Shown here piece by piece: positions 1-5,476 of a DNA stretch of 8,872 nt. The stretch spans positions 1 through 8,872 of the forward strand of contig JBMFHR010000035.1 in NCBI GenBank assembly GCA_049976725.1, given 5' to 3'. Positions within the stretch are counted from its first letter, which is position 1, and each line of letters opens with the position of its first letter. Origin of the DNA: Conexivisphaera sp049976725. GTDB taxonomy: Archaea > Thermoproteota > Nitrososphaeria > Conexivisphaerales > Conexivisphaeraceae. The translations under genes were made by a program, and so were the position numbers. The notes under the pieces were generated by a model. It was not told the DNA's origin and did not search any database. It saw only the letters and a program-made list of their open reading frames with translations.

Positions 1-69
1 AGGCGGGGTTCCCGAGGGTCATCTGCAGCGCCGCGAAGAACCTGGTGAGCCCTCCCCGCCCGCCCTCGC
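1..69. other. left edge, no gene assigned
   Basis: These 69 bases lie downstream of the radical SAM gene stop and run into the window edge. On the minus strand a frame is open to the edge and has an ATG at 22-20 (Met-Thr-Leu-Gly-Asn-Pro-Ala), so a next gene on the minus strand could begin here. A purine-rich GGGAGGG lies at 50-56, but it is too far from that ATG to be a convincing ribosome binding site. A TTG at 73-71, overlapping the radical SAM stop as TTGA, is another possible start in the same frame. Too little is visible to support a coding call. Confidence 0.3.
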
Positions 70-1572
70 TCAAGCCTCCTCCGCCTCCCTGGCCCGCCAC
101 GCGCTCCTCACCCCCTCGAAACCGGCGCGCACCTCCTCGAGCAGGGACCTCTCGTACTCCTCGAGGCTGCCGTAGATGCGCGGCGCCACGCTGCCCCTCA
201 TGGACGATATCGCCGACTTCACCGCGCGCACCGCCATGTCGAGTATCGTCGAGAGCCTGTTCTTCCTGAGCTGGGAGAGCAGGTAGCTCGGCCTCATGTA
301 GAACTTCCTGTAGGCCCAGCCCAGGAGCTTCATCATCTGCTCGCGCCCTATGTAGAGGCCCCTCATCACCGGGTAGACGGTCGTGTAGTAGTCCCAGTCC
401 CAGACCTCCACGAGGCCGTCCCTCAGCGCCTCCTCGTACAGGGGTGTCCCCGGATAGGGCGTGGCCACCGTGAACTGCGCGTAGTCCAGGTGGAGCCTCT
501 CCGCGAACTTGACCGTGTTCCTCACGTCGTCCACCCTCTGCCACGGGAACCCGAGGACGAAGCTGCCCGCCACCTCCATCCCGACCTCCTTCGTGGCGCG
601 GACGGCGTCCTGCACCTGCCCGGTCGTTATCTTCTTCCTTATCCTGAGCAGGTCCTCGTCGTTGTAGGACTCCACGCCGTAGTAGATTATGTTGCACCCC
701 CTCGACTTCATCCCCTCCAGGAGATCCCTGTTGACGCTGCTGACCCTAGTGCCGCACGTCCAGGATATGTCCAGCTTCCTGGAGTCCAGCTCCGCGAGGA
801 AGTCGTGGACCCACTTGTGGGACAGCGTGAGCTCGTCGTCCGCGAAGACGACCACGTTCGTCCCGTACTTCTGAGTCGCCCTCTCTATCTCGTCGGCGAC
901 GAGCCTCGCGCTCCTTATCCTGTACCTGCGCCCCCAGTAGTAGCTGGTGGAGCAGTATATGCAACCGTAGGGGCACCCCCTGCTGGCTATGACGTGGACT
1001 ATCCTCACGGGCTTGTCGAACACGGTGTACTTGTCCATGGGGAGTAGGTGGCGGGCCGGCTCGGGCAGCTCGTCCAGGTTCGCTATCGGCGCCCTGGGCT
1101 TCGTGAGCCGGGGGCCGGGCATCGCCAGGCCATCCACCGATGAGGCGGCGCGCTTCCCCTCTATGGACTCGACGAGCTCCGCCATCGTCCTCTCCCCCTC
1201 CCCGACCGCCACGTAGTCGACGCACCCCGTGGAGAGGGCCTCGTCGTACATGAACGACACGTGCTGGCCGCCCATGACGACGGGCAGGTCCGGGGCGCGG
1301 CTCTTTATCGCGCACGCGAGGCGGTAGCCTCCCTTGACGGTCGGCGTCACGGCGCTTATCCCGACCACGTCGGGCCTCCAGGAGAGGACCTCCCTGGCGG
1401 CATCCTCGACGCCCATCTCGAGCGTCGGGGCGTCCAGTATCATGACCTGGTGGCCGGCGGCCTCCAGGACGGCGCCCATGTACGCGAGGCCCAGGGGAGG
1501 GGAGCGCACCCCTATGCTCTGGTAGATCTCGAGTGGCCTGAGGCCGGGCGAGGCTACTAGAGCCACCCTCAT
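70..1572 (-). CDS. B12-binding radical SAM protein
   Basis: This 500-residue protein has the two-domain build of cobalamin-dependent radical SAM enzymes (class B methylases and BchE-like enzymes). Residues 1-140 form a Rossmann-like B12-binding domain: an N-terminal beta strand, the segment SPPLGLAYMG (24-33), MGGQH (100-104) and VGEGE (123-127). The radical SAM core starts with the 4Fe-4S motif CPYGCIYC (Cys200, Cys204, Cys207) and continues through FADDELT (243-249), YYGVES (297-302) and the late strand motif TPYPGTP (371-377). The C-terminal 100 residues include YRKFYMRPSYLL (421-432), a pattern common at the end of this family. The reaction would be carried out in the cytoplasm or at the membrane face, using SAM and cobalamin on an inactive carbon of lipid, tetrapyrrole, peptide or another substrate; the sequence does not say which. 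The ATG at 1572 is chosen because family homology begins right there (MRVALVASPG) and a TATA-like box lies about 29 bases upstream. The frame stays open far upstream, but that part is antisense to fumarase and is not protein-like. Archaeal tetraether-lipid enzymes such as Grs ring synthases share this architecture; that is a possibility only. Confidence 0.9.
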   Translation of the reverse strand: MRVALVASPGLRPLEIYQSIGVRSPPLGLAYMGAVLEAAGHQVMILDAPTLEMGVEDAAREVLSWRPDVVGISAVTPTVKGGYRLACAIKSRAPDLPVVMGGQHVSFMYDEALSTGCVDYVAVGEGERTMAELVESIEGKRAASSVDGLAMPGPRLTKPRAPIANLDELPEPARHLLPMDKYTVFDKPVRIVHVIASRGCPYGCIYCSTSYYWGRRYRIRSARLVADEIERATQKYGTNVVVFADDELTLSHKWVHDFLAELDSRKLDISWTCGTRVSSVNRDLLEGMKSRGCNIIYYGVESYNDEDLLRIRKKITTGQVQDAVRATKEVGMEVAGSFVLGFPWQRVDDVRNTVKFAERLHLDYAQFTVATPYPGTPLYEEALRDGLVEVWDWDYYTTVYPVMRGLYIGREQMMKLLGWAYRKFYMRPSYLLSQLRKNRLSTILDMAVRAVKSAISSMRGSVAPRIYGSLEEYERSLLEEVRAGFEGVRSAWRAREAEEA

Positions 1573-1596
1573 CTGTTGTGGCACGCGGCGCGTCAG

Positions 1597-1607
1597 AAGT
1601 ATTAAGC
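1597..1607 (-). promoter_or_regulatory. TATA-like box of the radical SAM gene
   Basis: Read on the minus strand this is GCTTAATACTT, preceded by a purine-rich GGAAAC that could serve as a BRE. Its centre is about 29 bases before the ATG at 1572, which would give a leaderless or nearly leaderless mRNA. It is an AT-rich island in strongly GC-rich surroundings. This is inferred from base composition and spacing. Confidence 0.55.
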
Positions 1608-1660
1608 GTTTCCTAAGAACGATACGGTGAGAGGTTGGCAGGGGCGCGGGGCCAGGAAGA

Positions 1661-1669
1661 CAAATATTT
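1661..1669 (+). promoter_or_regulatory. TATA-like box of the fumarase operon
   Basis: CAAATATTT stands out in GC-rich sequence, with its centre about 28 bases before the ATG at 1694. That spacing predicts transcription starting at or next to the start codon (leaderless), and no Shine-Dalgarno sequence is needed. Together with the box at 1597-1607 it forms a compact divergent promoter region of 121 bases. Confidence 0.6.
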
Positions 1670-1693
1670 CGGCTGTGGCGCGGGGGATCCGGC

Positions 1694-2578
1694 ATGTCCC
1701 TGAGGAGGGAGTTCGTGGAAGGCGTCGTGGAGCTCATGGAGGTCGCGGCCACGCGCCTGCCGGTGGACGTCCACGAGGCCCTCAGGAGGGCCCTCGAGAG
1801 GGAGGAGAACGAGCTGGCGAGGAGGCAGCTGGAGGCGATGCTCAGGAACGCCGAGCTCGCGAGGGGGCTCTCGAGGCCCATCTGCCAGGACACGGGCATG
1901 GTGTACTTCTTCGCGAGGGCCGGGCTGGGCTTCCCGCTCCTCGCGGAGCTCGAGGATGCCCTCGCCGAGGCGACGAGGGAGGCCACGAGGAGGATACCCC
2001 TGAGGCCGAACGCGGTGGATCCGATCAGGGATAGGAACAGCGGCGACAACACCGGGAAGCACATGCCGTGGGTGGACCTCGAGCTCGCGGAGGGCGACGG
2101 GCTCTCGCTCACGGTGCTCTTCAAGGGCGGCGGGAGCGAGTACCCGTCCGTGGCGCGCGTGCTGCCGCCCATACAGGGGATCAACGGCGTGAAGAGGTTC
2201 GTCGTCGAGTCCATGTTCAACGCCGGGGCGATGCCGTGCCCGCCGGTGGTGGTGGGCGTGGGGATAGCGGGAGGCGTGGACGTGGCGGCCAAGCTGGCCA
2301 AGAGGTCGCTGCTCAGGCCCATCGGGGAGAGGCACCCCGAGCCGGAGGTGGCGGCGCTGGAGGAGGAGATCCTGGCGCTGGTCAACAGGCTGGAGATAGG
2401 GCCGCACGGCTTCGGGGGGCCCACCACTGCGCTCGACGTGAAGGTGGAGTACGGGCACAGGCATCCGGCGTCCCTCGCGGCGGCGTTCACCACGAACTGT
2501 TGGGTCGTCAGGAGGGGGACCGCCGAGTTTAAGGCGGACGGATCCCACCGCATTGTATCGAGGCACGTGGGGGTGTGA
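1694..2578 (+). CDS. fumA: class I fumarate hydratase, alpha subunit
   Basis: This 294-residue protein matches the N-terminal (iron-sulfur) half of class I fumarases, which in archaea is a separate alpha subunit. It carries the three cysteines expected to hold the 4Fe-4S cluster that activates substrate: Cys64 in RPICQDTGM, Cys182 in AMPCPPVV and Cys269 in TTNCWV. Other family motifs are RNSGDNTGKH (114-123), the glycine-rich FKGGGSEY (143-150) and GPHGFGGPTTALDVK (236-250). With the beta subunit it would reversibly hydrate fumarate to malate in the central carbon pathway; the cluster makes such enzymes oxygen-sensitive. The related L(+)-tartrate dehydratase has the same architecture and cannot be fully excluded, but fumarase is the usual role. 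The ATG at 1694 is preferred because of the upstream TATA-like box. Its stop overlaps the beta subunit start (TGATG), a sign of coupled translation and fixed subunit ratio. Confidence 0.93.
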   Translation: MSLRREFVEGVVELMEVAATRLPVDVHEALRRALEREENELARRQLEAMLRNAELARGLSRPICQDTGMVYFFARAGLGFPLLAELEDALAEATREATRRIPLRPNAVDPIRDRNSGDNTGKHMPWVDLELAEGDGLSLTVLFKGGGSEYPSVARVLPPIQGINGVKRFVVESMFNAGAMPCPPVVVGVGIAGGVDVAAKLAKRSLLRPIGERHPEPEVAALEEEILALVNRLEIGPHGFGGPTTALDVKVEYGHRHPASLAAAFTTNCWVVRRGTAEFKADGSHRIVSRHVGV

Positions 2579-3183
2579 TGATGGCTGAGTACCACCTGAG
2601 GCTCCCGATGTCCGAGTCGGACGCGAGGTCGCTCAGGGTGGGCGACGTCCTCTACGTGACCGGGAAGCTGGTCACTGCCCGCGACGAGGCCCACAAGAAG
2701 GTGCTGGAGCTGCTGAGGGAGGGGAAGCCGATACCCGTTGACCTGAGGGGGCTGGCCGTCTACCACTGCGGGCCGGTGGTCGAGAGGGTAGGGGAGGGCT
2801 GGAGGGTGGTCGCGGCGGGGCCCACCACGAGCGCGAGGATGGAGAGCGTCGAGCCGGAGTTCATCGAGAGGACGGGGGTGCGCCTGATAATCGGCAAGGG
2901 AGGGCTGGGCAGGGGCACCGCGGCGGCCGCCCAGCGCTTCGGCGCGGCCTACGCGGTCTTCACGGGCGGCGCGGGCGTCCTGGCGGCGGAGTCCATCAAG
3001 CGCGTGCTCGGGGTCCACTGGCTGGAGGAGCTCGGGATGGCCGAGGCGATGTGGGAGCTGGAGGTGGAGGAGTTCGGGCCCCTGGCGGTGACGATAGACA
3101 GCCACGGCAGGAACTTCTACGCGGAGATGGAGGAGAGGAGGAGGAAGGTGCTGGACCAGATAACCAGGGAGCTCGGCTTCTAG
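2578..3183 (+). CDS. fumB: class I fumarate hydratase, beta subunit
   Basis: This protein of about 201 residues matches the C-terminal domain of class I fumarases, a separate beta subunit here. Visible family motifs include TARDEAHKK (early region, with the Arg and His next to substrate), YHCGPVV, AGPTTSARM and the IGKGG loop carrying an active-site lysine, then the conserved stretch EAMWELEVEEFGPLAV and DSHG near the end. It completes the active site built on the alpha subunit's iron-sulfur cluster. Three starts lie in a row: GTG at 2575, ATG at 2578 and ATG at 2581. The ATG at 2578 overlaps the alpha stop as TGATG; the one at 2581 sits at a better distance from the G-rich GTGGGGGTG just upstream, so the real start may be one codon later. 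The gene ends at TAG 3181-3183, within a CTAG shared with the stop of the opposing methyltransferase gene, leaving no room for a terminator between them. Confidence 0.92.
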   Translation: MMAEYHLRLPMSESDARSLRVGDVLYVTGKLVTARDEAHKKVLELLREGKPIPVDLRGLAVYHCGPVVERVGEGWRVVAAGPTTSARMESVEPEFIERTGVRLIIGKGGLGRGTAAAAQRFGAAYAVFTGGAGVLAAESIKRVLGVHWLEELGMAEAMWELEVEEFGPLAVTIDSHGRNFYAEMEERRRKVLDQITRELGF

Positions 3184-4073
3184 CTCCGCCTGGGCCTCCT
3201 GGCGATCACCGCCATGACGCGCGGGTCGTACCCCAGGACCTCGAAGCCCGCGGAGCGGAGCCTCGACGCGGTCGAGCCCGGCAGGTTGCGCCCCCTCGCG
3301 CGCCCGGGCTCCCCCGTGTAGTGCAGTAGCACCCCGCCCGGCCTGAGCACCCTGAGGATCTGCGAGTAGAGCTCGCCCGAGTACATGCGGGGGCTTAGGG
3401 CGAAGCGGGGCGGGTCGTGGAGCACGTGCGTGAAGGTGCCCCCGGGCAGCGAGCCCACGACCTCCACCGCGTCCCCGGGCACGACCTCCACGCGCCCCGA
3501 CGCGAGCCCGCGGGACCAGGGATTGAGGGAGGCCATCCTGAGCACGTTGGGGTCCACCTCCACGGTGAGCACGCGGGAGGCGCCCGCCCCGAGCGAGTGG
3601 ACGGCTGTGTAGCCCAGGCCGGTCGCGGTGTCAAGGACCACCGACCCGGGCCCGACGCGCGCGGCCCTGACCTTGGCGAGCGCGTCGTCCCAGGGCGTGC
3701 TCCCCGAGATCCTGTGCATGTGTATGCCGTTTATCTCGAGCGTGGGCGCGGACCCCTCGACGTTCCTGAGCTTGTAGAACGAGCCTGACGAGAAGAACTG
3801 GACCTTCCCGAGGGACCCGTCCGGCCACGCCGCTACGACGTCCTGCGAGGATGCCCTGGCCAGGGCCTCCTCGAGGTCGCCGAGCCTCACCGCGACGCCG
3901 CGGATGTGCGCCTCGCCGCCGCGGATCGGGACCTCCTCGTAGCTCAGGTGTAGGTCGAGGGATACCCTGGCGGAGGGGGCGCCGCGGCGAGCGGCCCCGA
4001 GGATCGCGGATATCGAGGAGGCCGTGAGCAGGGGGACGCTGATGGGCTCGAAGGGGACGCGGGGGAACACCAT
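3180..4073 (-). CDS. COG2521-type archaeal SAM-dependent methyltransferase
   Basis: This 297-residue protein has a Rossmann methyltransferase domain in its C-terminal half. Motif I is LDTATGLGYTA (147-157), an acidic residue for the SAM ribose follows in TVEVDPN (170-176), and the catalytic-loop-like motif is HDPPRF (219-224). The segments SLNPWS (182-187) and LLHYTGEPG (249-257) are, from memory, typical of the archaeal COG2521 family (MJ1233-like). The N-terminal 120 residues form an accessory domain with a conserved-looking GIHMHRI just before the methyltransferase domain. The substrate is not known; a DPP-containing loop resembles the NPPY/DPPY loops of N-methylases and would fit a base or amino group, but this is weak evidence. 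The ATG at 4073 is 11 bases after the ribU stop, so both are probably on one mRNA controlled from 4676-4720. The minus frame is open further upstream, but there it runs antisense-like through ribU in another frame and is not used. Confidence 0.85.
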   Translation of the reverse strand: MVFPRVPFEPISVPLLTASSISAILGAARRGAPSARVSLDLHLSYEEVPIRGGEAHIRGVAVRLGDLEEALARASSQDVVAAWPDGSLGKVQFFSSGSFYKLRNVEGSAPTLEINGIHMHRISGSTPWDDALAKVRAARVGPGSVVLDTATGLGYTAVHSLGAGASRVLTVEVDPNVLRMASLNPWSRGLASGRVEVVPGDAVEVVGSLPGGTFTHVLHDPPRFALSPRMYSGELYSQILRVLRPGGVLLHYTGEPGRARGRNLPGSTASRLRSAGFEVLGYDPRVMAVIARRPRRS

Positions 4074-4084
4074 GGCCGGCACCG

Positions 4085-4675
4085 TCAGGGGAGGCCGGCG
4101 GCCCTGAGCGCCCTGGCGGCGGCCGCCGCCGGCAGGACGGATATCGCCGACTGGACCACGTTGAACGCGGCCGTGAGGAGCAGCACGAGCGCCAGGGGCG
4201 AGATCTGGACGTGCAGGTACCTGAGGGCGGCCGCCGCGGCGATCCCCAGGAAGCCCGGGAAGAGCGCCTCTATGACCAAGTAGTTGAGCGCGGTCATTAC
4301 GACCACCCTGATCGCTGCCGAGAGGGCGAACGCCGCCGCGAGGGGCCCGCCCGACGGGGGCCCGCGCCTCGAGAACGGGTACAGGCCCGCTAGCATGGAC
4401 AGGACGGCGGCCAGCTTGAGCGCGGGCCCTATGGGGACAAACTGGCCTATCAGGTTCAGGATCCCGAAGTAGACGCCGGCCGCCACGAGCGAGGCCACGG
4501 GGGACCCGGCGAGCATGACGGCGGCGATCGGTATCTCGCCCAGGTCGAATATCAGGTACGGCACGAGCGGGAACGGCACCTGCACCAGGCTGAGCGCGTA
4601 CGCCAGCGCCCCCAGGGCCGCCCCCTGAGCCACCGCGATCCTCCTCCTGGTGCGCACGGGGTTCCCCCAACGCAC
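4085..4675 (-). CDS. ribU: RibU-like ECF transporter S component (riboflavin)
   Basis: This is a small hydrophobic protein (196 residues, about six membrane spans) of the ECF-transporter S-component type, which binds a vitamin in the membrane and works with an energy-coupling module encoded elsewhere. The RibU-like features are the first loop FPLVPYLIFDLGEIPIAAV (35-53; the DLGEIP after the first span matches the D-x-x-DIP pattern of RibU), GPALKLAAVLSMLAGLY (83-99), ALNYLVIEALFPGF (129-142) and FNVVQSAISVLPA (171-183). The location next to a riboflavin kinase/regulator strongly supports riboflavin as substrate. No ATPase or T-component genes lie nearby, so a shared module is implied. The longest form starts at GTG 4675. 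A second GTG at 4657 lies about 27 bases from a good TATA-like box (4680-4689) and would fit a leaderless mRNA, giving 190 residues (start Met-Arg-Thr-Arg-Arg-Arg); this is a real alternative. The basic cluster before the first span fits a cytoplasmic N-terminus. Confidence 0.83.
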   Translation of the reverse strand: MRWGNPVRTRRRIAVAQGAALGALAYALSLVQVPFPLVPYLIFDLGEIPIAAVMLAGSPVASLVAAGVYFGILNLIGQFVPIGPALKLAAVLSMLAGLYPFSRRGPPSGGPLAAAFALSAAIRVVVMTALNYLVIEALFPGFLGIAAAAALRYLHVQISPLALVLLLTAAFNVVQSAISVLPAAAAARALRAAGLP

Positions 4676-4679
4676 CCCA

Positions 4680-4689
4680 ATTTAAGTTT
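4680..4689 (-). promoter_or_regulatory. TATA-like box of ribU
   Basis: Read on the minus strand this is AAACTTAAAT. It lies about 27 bases before the GTG at 4657, favouring that codon as a leaderless start of ribU; it is too close to serve the GTG at 4675. The palindrome at 4698-4715 lies just upstream of it, where a bound regulator could touch the BRE/TFB region. This is an inference from spacing. Confidence 0.45.
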
Positions 4690-4696
4690 AATTGTA
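4686..4696 (+). promoter_or_regulatory. TATA-like box of rbkR
   Basis: GTTTAATTGTA is centred about 27-30 bases before the GTG at 4721, the spacing expected if the mRNA starts at that codon. The palindrome at 4698-4715 would then lie between this box and the transcription start, a classical position for repression of the gene's own promoter. It overlaps the opposing TATA-like box of ribU. Confidence 0.45.
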
Positions 4697-4697
4697 T

Positions 4698-4715
4698 CTA
4701 CAAAAAATTTTGTAG
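4698..4715. promoter_or_regulatory. palindromic operator, probable RbkR binding site
   Basis: CTACAAAAAATTTTGTAG is a perfect inverted repeat: 8-base arms CTACAAAA and TTTTGTAG around AA. It lies in the only AT-rich patch of this region, between the divergent ribU and rbkR starts. A dimeric winged-helix protein would bind such a site, and the gene beside it encodes one. A short outer pair, GTTTA (4686-4690) and TAAAC (4716-4720), flanks it unevenly. The repeat itself is directly visible. Assignment to RbkR rests on known autoregulation of RbkR proteins in archaea and on position. A transcription terminator is unlikely because both genes read away from it. Confidence 0.7.
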
Positions 4716-4720
4716 TAAAC

Positions 4721-5476
4721 GTGATATCGCGGGGATGCCGCGGCGGCGCCGTGCCGAGCGGGAGGAGATGGCGCCCGGGCCCGGCCCACGTCCAGACGCT
4801 GATAGAGCTGCTGCTCATGGGCGCCAGGGACGGGCCGGTGCCCGTGACCACCGTGGAGCTGGCGAGGCGCATAGGGAGGAGCCAGCAGGCGGCGAGCAAG
4901 CACCTGGAGGCGCTCGAGGAGGAGGGGCTCGTGGAGCGCTACAGGAGGGGGAGGTCCACCGAGGTCAAGCTGACCGCGAAGGGCGTGAACGAGCTCGTGG
5001 GGCTCTACCTGATCCTGAGGTCGATGCTGGAGGAGCCGCCCGAGTCCTACGTCTTCACCGGGAGGGTGTTCAGCGGCATGGGCGAGGGAAGGTACTACAT
5101 GTCCCTCGAGGGCTACAGGAGGCAGTTCGTCGAGAAGCTGGGCTTCGACCCGTACCCCGGGACGCTGAATCTGAGGCTCGAGTCCCCGTCGCAGTCGATG
5201 CAGCTCAGGGAGCTCCACGCGAGGGAGGGCATACGCATAGGGGGCTTCACGGACGGGGTGCGCACGTACGGGGCCGTCACGTGCTACAGGGCGCTCGTCG
5301 AGGACGTGGCCGGCGCCATAGTGATAGCCGAGAGGACCCACTACGACTACACGGTCATGGAGGTGATAGCCCCGGTGAACCTCAGGGAGGCCCTGGGCCT
5401 GAGGGACGGCGACGCCGTCACGGTGAGGGCGTTCTTCAACAGGGAGGGATCCCGGAGCTGGCGGTCATCCTCATGA
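4721..5476 (+). CDS. rbkR: RbkR: CTP-dependent riboflavin kinase with HTH regulator domain
   Basis: This 251-residue protein joins two domains. Residues about 24-100 are a winged helix: VELARRIGRSQQAASKHLEALEEEGLV (45-71) is the helix-turn-helix and RGRSTEVKLTAKG (76-88) the wing and following helix. Residues 110-238 are an archaeal CTP-dependent riboflavin kinase like M. jannaschii MJ0056, with FSGMGEGRYYMSL (117-129), LGFDPYPGTLNL (140-151), the late RTHYDYTVMEVIAPVNLRE (205-223) and LGLRDGD (225-231). It would phosphorylate riboflavin to FMN with CTP and control riboflavin genes according to flavin state. The palindrome 6 bases upstream indicates autoregulation and control of ribU. GTG 4721 is chosen because a TATA-like box sits about 27 bases before it; GTG 4751 is an alternative. 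Either way the protein has an Arg/Gly-rich N-terminal stretch before the HTH that looks longer than usual. The gene end overlaps the next gene: its stop TGA (5474-5476) lies within ATGATG. Confidence 0.93.
   Translation: MISRGCRGGAVPSGRRWRPGPAHVQTLIELLLMGARDGPVPVTTVELARRIGRSQQAASKHLEALEEEGLVERYRRGRSTEVKLTAKGVNELVGLYLILRSMLEEPPESYVFTGRVFSGMGEGRYYMSLEGYRRQFVEKLGFDPYPGTLNLRLESPSQSMQLRELHAREGIRIGGFTDGVRTYGAVTCYRALVEDVAGAIVIAERTHYDYTVMEVIAPVNLREALGLRDGDAVTVRAFFNREGSRSWRSSS
5443..5451 (+). promoter_or_regulatory. Shine-Dalgarno-like site inside the rbkR end
   Basis: GGAGGGATC closely resembles the archaeal consensus GGAGGTGATC and lies inside the last codons of rbkR. It is 25 bases from the ATG at 5473 (counting from GGAGG), too far for normal use, but about 10 bases from a CTG at 5458 that is in frame with the amidotransferase. 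It therefore bears on the choice of that gene's start. Confidence 0.4.

Noticed and set aside
1573..3105. The radical SAM frame stays open upstream on the minus strand for about 1530 bases, giving a nominal 1011-residue protein.
   Set aside because: This part is antisense to clearly recognisable fumarase genes, is low-complexity Ser/Ala/Pro-rich, and family homology begins at the ATG at 1572. Long antisense open frames are expected in GC-rich DNA.
4074..4670. The methyltransferase frame is open through the ribU region to 4670.
   Set aside because: The translation there is Arg/Gly/Pro-rich noise in the frame next to ribU; the methyltransferase starts at 4073 and ribU matches its family in the other frame.
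4698..4715. The inverted repeat followed by T residues as an intrinsic transcription terminator.
   Set aside because: Both neighbouring genes are transcribed away from it, so nothing arrives there to be terminated; an operator role fits better.
4735..5472. A fusion of the amidotransferase with an upstream 246-residue domain in the same frame.
   Set aside because: The upstream segment is the out-of-frame shadow of rbkR, made of Arg/Gly/Ala-rich sequence without recognisable fold; rbkR occupies the region in the proper frame.
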